In this document: positions 35,401 through 43,265 of the stretch, one piece after another
How positions within the stretch are numbered: the stretch's first letter is position 1
How the letters are laid out: every line of letters begins with the position of its first letter
The notes under the pieces: model-generated
Told to the model about the DNA's origin: nothing
The model's input: the letters and a program-made list of their open reading frames with translations, nothing else
Database searches by the model: none
Assembly: GCA_035353855.1 (NCBI GenBank)
Contig: DAOQAK010000025.1
Span: forward strand, 1-54,006
DNA from: Bacteroidales bacterium
GTDB taxonomy: Bacteria > Bacteroidota > Bacteroidia > Bacteroidales > CG2-30-32-10
Direction of reading: 5' to 3'
DNA length: 54,006 bases
Made by a program: the position numbers and the translations under genes

Positions 35401-36141
35401 GGATTAACCATTAGTTATGACTTAAGAAGAACAAGTAATGTATGGATGAAAGCCAGCTATACATTACAGTTTGCTGATGGTACAGGTTCTGATGCTACAT
35501 CTGGTTTTAACCTGGTTAGTTCCGGACAACCTAATTTACGTACTACTATGCCTTTGGATAATGACCGTCGTCATACACTTACTTGTGTTATTGATTATCG
35601 TTATTCAGAAGGTAAATTGTATAATGGTCCGGTATGGACAAAAAAAATAAAAGGAACGGATAAAGTAAAATCTGTACCAATATTCCAGAATACAGGTGTA
35701 AACTTCACATTCTCTGGTGGCTCAGGTACACCATACTCTCGTTCTAGTAAAGTAGTAGGTCTTACAGGTGGTGGCGCTACAGTTCTGCAAGGTTCTATGA
35801 ATGGTTCAAGGTTACCTTGGTCTTTTAGAATGGATGCTCGTATTGATAAAGATATAACTTTAAAATTCGGAAAAAAAGATTCCAAGAAAGGAAAAGAAGC
35901 ATACCTTAATATATACTTACAAGTGTTAAATGTTCTGGATACTAAAAATATATTGAATGTTTATGCTGCTACTGGTAATGCTGATGATGACGGATACCTT
36001 GCTGCAGCTGAATTCCAGTCAAGTATTAATACACAGCTTGATCCTTATGCATATCGCGATATGTATTCGACTTATGTTAACAGCCCATATAATTATAGTC
36101 TTCCAAGAAGAATACGTTTAGGAGTTGTTTTTGACTTTTAA
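32479..36141 (+). CDS. TonB-dependent outer-membrane receptor with carboxypeptidase-like domain
   Basis: The 1220-aa protein (a start at 32485 is also possible) has a signal peptide ending at VLAQ. A carboxypeptidase-regulatory-like domain follows (about 26-112). The plug (about 130-235) has MYIDGVRVRG, VTGGLPAQYGDATGGIVNITTKG. The rest is a large barrel with a Tyr-rich outer loop region, closing with RRIRLGVVFDF and a terminal Phe. It is longer than typical siderophore receptors and lacks a SusD partner. The next two genes encode an exported protein and a PorV-like barrel, so it may export, anchor or sense a surface substrate and need not be a nutrient importer. Regulated by the LytTR system, by inference. 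Confidence 0.93.
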   Translation: MHMLRKLLVFTALVLVANTMVLAQSSGTLKGKLIDKTTKEAIPFASVVIESGGKQYGGVNTDIDGNYTIKPIPPGKYDVKAVYVGYKPLLIKDVIINNDKITFLDIDMEQSVQTLTTFEVKEYAVPLISKDQTQTGGTMTSEEMSKMPGRSATSVAVTVGGVFSQDGEMGSIRGQRSEGTVMYIDGVRVRGSSSLPQAAIEEVTVVTGGLPAQYGDATGGIVNITTKGPSREFGAGVELVTSQYLDAYGYNLVGFNLQGPLIMGRDSTKESSLLGYFISGELSSIKDENPSSIGSYKVNDEKLAELELTPLRPSGTGFGAFLNSEFITKDDLVKMKAKQNALSQGANLSGKIDVRTTANTNLTFGGSMDYSSGNAWIYSYSLFNNKNNPLTTSNTWRVYGRFTQRFPTDKDSKSLIKNVYYSLQADFSKYYAVTEDAEHKDNLFDYGYVGKFTTHKKKSFEFGSDTTLNYNNIWVHNGFADTLYEFERAEVNPGLANYTELYYSLYPLSSGFYQNSVDVQAGGGLLNGQQPDPVYGLWANTGTKYDLYRVEDEQQIGINAAGSADIGNHAIQFGLQYEQRVDAYYAYTPIGFWTVMRQLVNKHIEQLDTKNPHPVYDDMGVFQDTVWYDRLLDLSSQSYFDYNLRKKLGLDPNGLDWIDVDNLDPSTFSVDMFSADELLNEGNVFASYYGYDYTGKKLKNKPTFEDFFYSKDDYGNYKREIGAFEPIYMAGYIQDKFSFNDLIFNVGLRIDRYDANQKVLKDPYSLYETLSVSEVKNLGGNEITHPSNMGSDYVVYVNDLKSPTAVVGYRDGSTWYNAEGTEISDPTVLETPSGIAPCLVNPNSKELKVSAFKDYVPQTSYMPRISFSFPISDVALFFAHYDVLTKRPTDGNRFNPTDYLFFENVKNTIANPDLKPDKTIDYELGFQQKLNNSSSLKLSAYYREMRNLVQIYKYVDAYPRTYTSYNNIDFGTVKGLTISYDLRRTSNVWMKASYTLQFADGTGSDATSGFNLVSSGQPNLRTTMPLDNDRRHTLTCVIDYRYSEGKLYNGPVWTKKIKGTDKVKSVPIFQNTGVNFTFSGGSGTPYSRSSKVVGLTGGGATVLQGSMNGSRLPWSFRMDARIDKDITLKFGKKDSKKGKEAYLNIYLQVLNVLDTKNILNVYAATGNADDDGYLAAAEFQSSINTQLDPYAYRDMYSTYVNSPYNYSLPRRIRLGVVFDF

Positions 36142-36176
36142 TTATGGCATGTATATAAATTATAAATGAAAAATCT

Positions 36177-39100
36177 ATGGTTATGAAAAATAATATTCGT
36201 TTGTTTTTATTAGTAACATTCGGTTCGTTAATTTTTGCTGAATTTACATTTGCTGAGAAATACCATTATGGTTCTGTTGGCAAAGAGCAACAAAGTGTTA
36301 ATAAACTGAATGCCGAGTCTTGCTCTCCTGCTACCGGTAGTACGGATTTGAATATAAATAATGTAAAAGCCAGAATAAATACTGGTGGTGATATGTGGTG
36401 GGATTTATTAGGTACAGCCAAATACGAAGTTCCTAAAGGTTCCGGAAAAACATCTCTTTTCTCTGCTGCTTTATGGATTGGTGGTGTTGACGTGAACGGA
36501 CAGCTTAAAGTTGCTGCACTTCGTTATCGTCAGAGCGGAAACGACTATTGGCCTGGCCCGCTTACTAATGACGGTACAGCTTCTGTTGACGCTTCAACTT
36601 GTGAATTATATGATAAACATTTTGTAATTACCCGTGCTGAAGTGGATGATTTTATTGCATGGTGGAATGATAAACCAAGTTATCCCGACTATGTTCCTCC
36701 TAAATCTATTACAGAATGGCCTGCTCATCCTGAAGGACAAAATACAAATAAACAAAGTCATTATTTAGCTCCATTCTTTGATAATGATGGAAATGGTGAA
36801 TATGATCCTAATTTTGGAGATTATCCATACTATGATATAAACAATGATCTTTGCCCTACAAATCCTGAGAATTTAGGAAATCAAGCAGCTCATACAGCAG
36901 AAGGTAATGGTATTTTAGTTGACCAGGTACTTAAAGGCGACCAGACTTTATGGTGGGTTTTTAACGATAAAGGAAACCTTCATACAGAATCATTAGGCGC
37001 ACCAATTGGATTAGAAATTAGAGCACAGGCTTTTGCATTTGCTACCAATGATGAAATAAATAACATGACTTTTTATAGTTATGAAATTATTAACCGTTCA
37101 ACATATCGTTTAACTGATACATACTTTAGTCAATGGGTTGATACCGACCTTGGTGATGCTACTGATGACTATGTTGGTTGTGATGTTGGAAGAGGTTTGG
37201 GGTATTGTTACAATGGTGATGATGTTGACGGAACAGGAAAACCTAAGGATTATGGCGAACAACCACCAGCTGTTGGGGCCGATTTTTTCCAGGGACCTTA
37301 CATGGATCCTGACGGTATTGATAATCCTAAAACTGATGCCACAGGTACACAGCTTTGTGATGTAAGTATTAATGGTGTAAACTTCGGTAATGGTATTGTA
37401 GATGATGAACGTTTCGGAATGAGAAGATTTGTTTATCATATTAATGCAGTAGGAGTAATGGGCGATCCAGTTATCGCAATTGATTATTATAACTATCTAA
37501 GAGGTATTTGGAAAGACGGAACCAAAATGCAATGGGGCGGCAATGCACATGCTCCCGGTACAGGTGTTTGTGGTCCGGAATGTGATTTTATGTTCCCCGG
37601 TGATACTGATCCTTGTAATTGGGGAACTGCCGGACAAGTTCCAAGTTGTACTCCATTTTGGACAGAAAAAACCGTAGGGAATACTCCTGCTGACCGTCGT
37701 TTTATGCAATCAGCCGGTCCTTTTACTTTGGAAGCCGGAGCAGTAAATTATATTACCGTAGGTATTCCCTGGGCAAGAGCAACATCAGGTGGAGCTTGGG
37801 CTTCAGTAGAACTTTTAAGAGTTACCGATGACAAATGCCAGCGATTATTTGATAATTGTTTTAAAGTAGTTGATGGACCAGATGCTCCAAATTTAACTAT
37901 CCAGGAACTTGATAAAGAAATTATTCTTTATATAACAAATAATAAAACTTCAAATAATTATAATGAATCATATGTTGAATGGGATCCATCAATTGTTTCT
38001 CCTGATTCTTTACCATCTTCACAGCGTTATGACTCATTATATCGTTTCCAGGGCTACCAGGTTTTCCAATTGAAAGATGCAACAGTATCCGTATCTGAAA
38101 TACATGATCCTGATAAAGCTCGTCTTGTAGCACAGTGTGATGTTAAGGATTTTGATAAAAATGGTAATCCGGTTGCACAGCTTGTAAATTATTATTATGA
38201 TGAAGCTGTTGGAGGAAATACTCCTGTAGAGGAAGTATATGGAGAAAATAAAGGAGTTGTTCATTCTTTCCGCTTAGTAAATGATATGTTTGCTTCAGGA
38301 GATAGTCGTTTGGTTAATCATAAACAATATTATTATGTTGCTCTTGCATACGGATATAATGAATATATGAAATTTTCACAGGAACCTAACTCTCAAATAC
38401 CTGGAATTAGTGGTTTAACTGGTCAGAAAAAACCTTACCTGGCTGGTCGTAAAAATATAAAAGTATATACTGCGATACCTCATAATCCTGCTCCTGAAAC
38501 TAGTGGTACTATTTTAAATTCAGGTTATGGTTCTGGTCCGAAAATTACAAGAATTGAAGGTCAGGGTAACGGTGGAAACGTACTTGATTTAACTCAGGCT
38601 TCTGTTGATAAAATTCTTGAAAATGGATTCTTTGCTGAACCAGAATATAAAAATACAAAAGGTCCGGTTAATGTAAAAGTTATTGATCCGTTAAATGTAA
38701 GAAATTCTTCTTATACCATATCTTTCGACAGTTTAGTGGGAGTTAAAGTTCATCAGGTATCAGGTGCTACCGTTAATACAGGTGGAGATACTGCAACTAT
38801 GCAAGTTTTTGTATGGAATTTAAAAGACAATAATTCCGGAGAAGTTTTTCATTCAGATAAATCTATACAGGTAGCAAATGAACAATTGTTTCTTGACCTT
38901 GGTATTTCTGTTGAAATAGGCCAGGTATGGAAACCTGGTTATTATAAAGTAGGTGCACTTACATCAAATGGGAAAACAGATGATGTATATGCTTCATTAG
39001 CTCCAGATAACGGATTTTTAGAAGCAACAATTGAATATGCTGACAGCTCTCAGCGATGGCTTTCAGGGGTACCTGATATTGACGGTGGCGGATTTTGGAA

Positions 39101-40346
39101 CTGGATTCGTTCAGGAACATCTGTTGATGATAATTACCCTAATAATAGTGATTATACAAATCAGGATAATGGTGAGAATTTTGAAAAAATGATTGCTATA
39201 AGCGATATTGGAACAGGTGGTACATGGGCTCCTTATAGATTATGTGCAAAAATCAGTAATGATTTAGGTACTGGCGAAGCAGGTTATGGAGTTTCCTATA
39301 ATGTCAATACTTTTCCACAAAACAGAATGTATAATTTAGCAAGTGTTGATTTAGTTCTTACTTCCGATAAAGATAAGTGGTCAAGATGTGTGGTACTTGA
39401 AACATGCGAGGATGCTAATTCTGCATTATGCCAAGGTAATGTTAAAAAATTCGATCTTAGGGCAGCACCTTCTGTTGATAAAAGCGGTAACCCGGATAAT
39501 TCAGGTACAACAGGAATGGGATGGTTCCCTGGTTATGCTATAAATATTGAAACTGGTGAACGTTTGAATATAATGTTTGGGGAAAATTCATGGTTAGTTG
39601 GGGAACATGGCAGAGATATGCAATTTAATCCGACTTCAAATTATGAAACAGAAATAGGAACTCCCTTATGGGGAGGAGAGCATTTCGTATACATTTGTGG
39701 ACATAATGGAGATGATGCTAAAGATGTTCCTGCATATGATGGTTGTCAGAGAATTTATGACTTATTCCAGGAAACAGATCCTGGTACTTATGCAAATAAT
39801 AAAAAAGCTGTTTTTAAAGACATATTATATGCAGGTGTTCCAATGGCTTCAGCTAATGCATCCTGGTTATCAAATGATGTAAAAATTAGATTTAGAGTTG
39901 CAAAACCTTATACTATTAATTATTCTACAACAGGTTCAAGTATACCTGTAAATAATAATTATCCTATGTATACTTTCTCTACCGGTGATATTTTTACAGA
40001 AACCCAAAATGTAGATGCAGCAAAAACAGCTCTTGACCTTATCAATGTTGTTCCTAATCCTTATTATGGATATTGTGGATACGAAGAAAACCAACTTGAT
40101 AATAGGATAAAAATTACCAACCTTCCTGAAGTTTGTACTGTAACAATATACACTGTTGACGGAGTTCTTATAAGGCAATTTACAAAAGATGAGATAAAAA
40201 CTTCTTTAGATTGGGATTTGAAAAATTTTGCAGGAATTCCTATATCAGGAGGTATTTATCTGATACATGTTAAGGCAGAAGGTATAGGTGAGAAAGTTAT
40301 TAAATGGTTTGGAACAATGAGACCAATCGACCTAAACTCATTCTAA
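36177..40346 (+). CDS. Large exported protein with T9SS-like C-terminal domain
   Basis: The 1389-aa protein (a start at 36183 is also possible) has a signal peptide ending near FTFAE. Residues 201-223 (DNDGNGEYDPNFGDYPYYDIND-like, split here) look like a calcium-binding loop. Residues 317-352 contain QWVDTDLGDATDDYVGCD and YCYNGDDVDG, a segment I recall from other large Bacteroidota secreted proteins. The last ~100 residues resemble a sorting domain: VVPNPYYGYCGYEE, VTIYTVDGVLIRQF, ISGGIYLIHVK, then a tail GTMRPIDLNSF. It is probably displayed or secreted by type IX secretion. The function is unknown. It lies 35 bp after the receptor gene. Confidence 0.85.
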   Translation: MVMKNNIRLFLLVTFGSLIFAEFTFAEKYHYGSVGKEQQSVNKLNAESCSPATGSTDLNINNVKARINTGGDMWWDLLGTAKYEVPKGSGKTSLFSAALWIGGVDVNGQLKVAALRYRQSGNDYWPGPLTNDGTASVDASTCELYDKHFVITRAEVDDFIAWWNDKPSYPDYVPPKSITEWPAHPEGQNTNKQSHYLAPFFDNDGNGEYDPNFGDYPYYDINNDLCPTNPENLGNQAAHTAEGNGILVDQVLKGDQTLWWVFNDKGNLHTESLGAPIGLEIRAQAFAFATNDEINNMTFYSYEIINRSTYRLTDTYFSQWVDTDLGDATDDYVGCDVGRGLGYCYNGDDVDGTGKPKDYGEQPPAVGADFFQGPYMDPDGIDNPKTDATGTQLCDVSINGVNFGNGIVDDERFGMRRFVYHINAVGVMGDPVIAIDYYNYLRGIWKDGTKMQWGGNAHAPGTGVCGPECDFMFPGDTDPCNWGTAGQVPSCTPFWTEKTVGNTPADRRFMQSAGPFTLEAGAVNYITVGIPWARATSGGAWASVELLRVTDDKCQRLFDNCFKVVDGPDAPNLTIQELDKEIILYITNNKTSNNYNESYVEWDPSIVSPDSLPSSQRYDSLYRFQGYQVFQLKDATVSVSEIHDPDKARLVAQCDVKDFDKNGNPVAQLVNYYYDEAVGGNTPVEEVYGENKGVVHSFRLVNDMFASGDSRLVNHKQYYYVALAYGYNEYMKFSQEPNSQIPGISGLTGQKKPYLAGRKNIKVYTAIPHNPAPETSGTILNSGYGSGPKITRIEGQGNGGNVLDLTQASVDKILENGFFAEPEYKNTKGPVNVKVIDPLNVRNSSYTISFDSLVGVKVHQVSGATVNTGGDTATMQVFVWNLKDNNSGEVFHSDKSIQVANEQLFLDLGISVEIGQVWKPGYYKVGALTSNGKTDDVYASLAPDNGFLEATIEYADSSQRWLSGVPDIDGGGFWNWIRSGTSVDDNYPNNSDYTNQDNGENFEKMIAISDIGTGGTWAPYRLCAKISNDLGTGEAGYGVSYNVNTFPQNRMYNLASVDLVLTSDKDKWSRCVVLETCEDANSALCQGNVKKFDLRAAPSVDKSGNPDNSGTTGMGWFPGYAINIETGERLNIMFGENSWLVGEHGRDMQFNPTSNYETEIGTPLWGGEHFVYICGHNGDDAKDVPAYDGCQRIYDLFQETDPGTYANNKKAVFKDILYAGVPMASANASWLSNDVKIRFRVAKPYTINYSTTGSSIPVNNNYPMYTFSTGDIFTETQNVDAAKTALDLINVVPNPYYGYCGYEENQLDNRIKITNLPEVCTVTIYTVDGVLIRQFTKDEIKTSLDWDLKNFAGIPISGGIYLIHVKAEGIGEKVIKWFGTMRPIDLNSF

Positions 40347-40388
40347 TAATGTAATATAATTAGTGTTAACGATAATAAAATAATTAAT

Positions 40389-41444
40389 ATGAAAAGATTA
40401 TATAAAATTTCAACAATTGTAATATTAATCATTACATTATTTCCTGTTGTGAAAATACAGGCTGGGAATGAAGACAGGTCAGGACAGGCGGGAGCTTCAG
40501 AGCTATTAATCAACCCCTGGGCAAGAAGTTCAGGATGGGGTGGAGCTAACTCGGCTACAGTTCATGGACTGGAAGCAATTTATATGAATGTTGCAGGAAC
40601 AGCATTCACTAAAAAAACAGAATTGATTTTCTCGCGTACCAATTGGCTTCAAGGGTCGGGAGTTAAAATTAATAATTTTGGTCTTTCTCAAAGGCTTAGC
40701 GAAACAGGAGTGCTTAGCTTTTCTATAATGTCAATGTCTTTTGGAGAATTGTTGATCACTACTGTTGATCTTCCTGAAGGAGGAATTGGAACATTTTCAC
40801 CGAACTTAATGAACATTTCCATTTCTTATGCAAAAACATTTTCTAATAGCATTTACGGTGGAATTGCTTTTAAAATTATTTCTGAATCGATTTCCGATGT
40901 TTCAGCACAAGGTATTGCTATAGATGCAGGTATCCAATATGTAACTGGTGAAACTGAAAATATTAAATTCGGTATAGCCATGAAAAATGTTGGTCCACGC
41001 ATGATGTTTAAAGGTGATGGCTTATCTTTCAGGGGTTATATACCCGGTAATGTAAACCAATTTACAGTTGAACAACGTTCTGCCCAGTACGAATTACCTT
41101 CATTGATTAACATTGGTGCTGCTTATGATTTTAATTTTAATGAAAGCAATAAACTTACTGCAGCAGCAAACTTTACTTCAAATTCTTTTACAAAAGACCA
41201 ATATATTTTTGGCTTGGAATATAATTTTAAAAACTACTTAATGATAAGAGGTGGTTACGCATATGAAAAAGGAATTACCGAAGCAGCTGAAAGAACTACA
41301 GCTTATACAGGACCTTGCGGTGGATTTACAGTTGATATTCCATTAAACAAAGAAAAGGGCTCTACATTCGGTATAGATTATTCATATAGAGATACAAATC
41401 CTTTTGAAGGAACACACAGTATTGGTGTTCGTATCAGCTTGTAA
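40389..41444 (+). CDS. PorV/PorQ-family outer-membrane barrel protein
   Basis: The 351-aa product has a signal peptide ending near KIQA and then GQAGASELLINPWARSSGWGGANSATVHGLEAIYMNVAG, the N-terminal hallmark of the PorV/PorQ (UPF0164-like) family; the quoted stretch is given in parts elsewhere at about residues 32-70. The remaining strands form a 14-stranded-type barrel ending THSIGVRISL. PorV in type IX secretion carries folded substrates from the translocon to the attachment complex. A dedicated copy next to a secreted protein suggests a partner role. It is the last gene of the three-gene operon, 42 bp after the exported protein. Confidence 0.9.
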   Translation: MKRLYKISTIVILIITLFPVVKIQAGNEDRSGQAGASELLINPWARSSGWGGANSATVHGLEAIYMNVAGTAFTKKTELIFSRTNWLQGSGVKINNFGLSQRLSETGVLSFSIMSMSFGELLITTVDLPEGGIGTFSPNLMNISISYAKTFSNSIYGGIAFKIISESISDVSAQGIAIDAGIQYVTGETENIKFGIAMKNVGPRMMFKGDGLSFRGYIPGNVNQFTVEQRSAQYELPSLINIGAAYDFNFNESNKLTAAANFTSNSFTKDQYIFGLEYNFKNYLMIRGGYAYEKGITEAAERTTAYTGPCGGFTVDIPLNKEKGSTFGIDYSYRDTNPFEGTHSIGVRISL

Positions 41445-41466
41445 TTAATAAATAATATTATCTTTG
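41439..41466 (+). promoter_or_regulatory. Candidate promoter of greA, TTG-N17-TATCTTTG
   Basis: TTG (41439-41441) and TATCTTTG (41459-41466) are 17 bp apart, at the short end of the usual range. The expected transcription start would be near 41473, inside the left arm of the hairpin at 41468-41514. Confidence 0.5.
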
Positions 41467-41467
41467 T

Positions 41468-41514
41468 ATAAAGAATCCCGTTCCGATAATTATCGGATTT
41501 GCGGGATTCTTTAT
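41468..41514. terminator. Strong hairpin between the PorV-like gene and greA
   Basis: ATAAAGAATCCCG (41468-41480) pairs perfectly with CGGGATTCTTTAT (41502-41514), 13 bp. The loop holds a further perfect palindrome, TCCGATAATTATCGGA (41482-41497). It may terminate the receptor operon. The right-hand T run is short (TTT), so it could also be a 5'-leader structure of greA. Confidence 0.6.
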
Positions 41515-41552
41515 CTTATATATATAGGGAACGAATAAAAAATATTTTATTA

Positions 41553-42026
41553 ATGGAACAAATGTATTATACCAAAGAAGGTCTTGATAAAATTAAGGAA
41601 GAATTAAACAGACTTAAAACAGTTGAGCGACCATTGATATCACAACAAATTGCTGAAGCCAGGGATAAAGGCGACTTGTCGGAAAATGCTGAATATGATG
41701 CAGCAAAAAATGCACAGTCAATGCTTGAGCTTAAAATTTCAAAAATGGAAGAACTTGTCAGCAATGCAAAAATTATTGATGAATCAAAATTGGATAGTTC
41801 TAAAGTATTGATACTTTCAACGGTTAAAATAAAAAATCTGAAGAATAATACGATCATGACTTATACGCTGGTTCCTGAAAATGAAGCAAATTTAAAAGAA
41901 GGAAAAATATCGGTAACATCACCTATAGCTCAAGGATTACTCGGGAAAAGCGTTGGTGAAAAATCGGAAATAAAAATTCCGGCAGGTTCATTAACACTTG
42001 AAATACTAGAAATAAAAAGACAATAA
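41553..42026 (+). CDS. greA: Transcription elongation factor GreA
   Basis: The 157-aa protein rescues backtracked RNA polymerase by stimulating transcript cleavage. I chose the ATG at 41553; upstream sequence in frame reads through the hairpin leader and is not protein-like. The N-terminal coiled coil has MYYTKEGLDKIKEELNRL and the tip motif RDKGDLSENAEYDAAKNAQ with its acidic residues. The C-terminal FKBP-like domain ends SPIAQGLLGKSVGEKSEIKIPAGSLTLEILEI. The length is standard. It overlaps no gene and is followed within 1 bp by the HIT gene. Confidence 0.97.
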   Translation: MEQMYYTKEGLDKIKEELNRLKTVERPLISQQIAEARDKGDLSENAEYDAAKNAQSMLELKISKMEELVSNAKIIDESKLDSSKVLILSTVKIKNLKNNTIMTYTLVPENEANLKEGKISVTSPIAQGLLGKSVGEKSEIKIPAGSLTLEILEIKRQ

Positions 42027-42027
42027 A

Positions 42028-42423
42028 ATGGCTTCAATTTTTTCAAAAATTGTAAAAGGAGAAATCCCTTGTTATAAAATTGCAGAAACAGAAAATTGCT
42101 TTGCATTCTTAGATATTAATCCGCTTGCCAAAGGGCATACTCTTGTTATTCCAAAGAAAGAAACGGATAATTTGTTTGATTTAGATGATAGCACATACAG
42201 CGAACTTTGTCTGCTTGCAAAGAAAATAGCAATAGCTATTAAAAAAAATATACCATGTAAAAAAGTTGGAGTAGCTGTTGTTGGTTTGGAAGTTCCTCAT
42301 GCACATATTCATCTTATTCCCATAAACGGTATTTTCGATATAGATTTCAGTAAGCCTAAACTTAAACTTAAAGAAGAAGAATTAAAAGAAATAGCTTTAA
42401 AAATATCATCTTCAATTTTTTAG
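42028..42423 (+). CDS. HIT-family nucleotide-binding protein
   Basis: The 131-aa protein begins MASIFSKIVKGEIPCYKI, the standard HINT-like start. It has FLDINPLAKGHTLVIPKK and the triad HAHIHL (91-96, H91, H93, H95). Family members hydrolyse AMP-linked or other nucleotidyl compounds. The start codon is 1 bp after the greA stop, so the two genes are translationally close and share a transcript. Confidence 0.95.
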   Translation: MASIFSKIVKGEIPCYKIAETENCFAFLDINPLAKGHTLVIPKKETDNLFDLDDSTYSELCLLAKKIAIAIKKNIPCKKVGVAVVGLEVPHAHIHLIPINGIFDIDFSKPKLKLKEEELKEIALKISSSIF

Positions 42424-42430
42424 GTTATTT

Positions 42431-42535
42431 TATACCGACAGAAAAGAGGTTTGTAAAAATATTTTTTGTTTTCTGTACGGTATAACTCGTTCTAAACAGT
42501 TTTGCTTTTGTAAACCTGAAAAGAACGAGTATAAA
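42431..42535 (+). repeat. Dispersed two-hairpin repeat, copy C
   Basis: Hairpin one: TATACCGACAGAAAA (42431-42445) with TTTTCTGTACGGTATA (42469-42484). Hairpin two: ACTCGTTCT (42485-42493) with AGAACGAGT (42522-42530), followed by ATAAA. The order and second arms equal copy B. The first hairpin is nearly identical to copy A in reverse orientation. It begins 7 bp after the HIT stop codon and may also act as a terminator. Confidence 0.8.
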
Positions 42536-42588
42536 CCAGTTTTTTTGTTTACGGAATATTTTCTATATTTACTAGAAAATAATAAATT

Positions 42589-43260
42589 ATGGAAACGTAT
42601 AATAACTCTAATCAAAACAATTCGCAAAATCAGGGTGGGCTTTCTACTAATATTATATTAAAAATATGCGGAGCATTAGCTGTGGTGTTTTTAATGTTCC
42701 TTCCTGTTGCTGGTTGCGAAGGTTACAGTAACTATAATGTTAATGGATATGATATTATTTTTAAAGCGAAAGAACTAAGTGTGTTTTTAATATTTTTTAT
42801 AATATCAGTTTTGTGTGGTGTAGCAATATTATTTTTTAATAAACCGATTCAATTTATTATTGTTTCACTTTCAGGGTTGATTGCATTTCTGGCAGCTTAT
42901 TTTCTTGCTAAAAGCAAAGACGGGATGCAAATGATGGAGATGAAAATTGGAGCTTACCTGGCAATGCTAACCTATATTGCTATTGCTGTAATAAGTTTTA
43001 TTAAAAATTCAACAGAGAAAAAACCTTTATATAATCAACCATTTACTCAGCAGCCATATCAGCAGCAACCACAATATAATCCGCAACAGCAAAATCCGAC
43101 ACAACAATATTCACAGGCACAATATAACCCACAGCTGCAAAAACCAACACCACCATTAAGACCAAAATTTTGTACAAAATGCGGAAATAAATTTCCTGAA
43201 AATTACCAGGGAAAATTTTGCACACAATGTGGCGCATCTATTCAATTACCCAAGCAATAG
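42589..43260 (+). CDS. Four-helix membrane protein with C-terminal double zinc ribbon
   Basis: The 223-aa protein has an Asn/Gln-rich head, four transmembrane segments (about 22-42, 64-83, 87-107, 121-138), a Gln/Pro/Tyr-rich flexible linker (145-190), and a zinc ribbon with C195-x2-C198 and C211-x2-C214. The ribbon is at the C-terminus; the more usual zinc-ribbon membrane proteins have it at the N-terminus. The linker looks like a low-complexity, possibly phase-separating tether. No function can be assigned. It is convergent with pheS, 5 bp apart. Confidence 0.8.
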   Translation: METYNNSNQNNSQNQGGLSTNIILKICGALAVVFLMFLPVAGCEGYSNYNVNGYDIIFKAKELSVFLIFFIISVLCGVAILFFNKPIQFIIVSLSGLIAFLAAYFLAKSKDGMQMMEMKIGAYLAMLTYIAIAVISFIKNSTEKKPLYNQPFTQQPYQQQPQYNPQQQNPTQQYSQAQYNPQLQKPTPPLRPKFCTKCGNKFPENYQGKFCTQCGASIQLPKQ

Positions 43261-43265
43261 AAGGA

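Noticed and set aside
37110..37439. Minus-strand frame of 109 codons in the large exported protein gene
   Set aside because: Antisense shadow; Ile/Thr-rich product without start signals.
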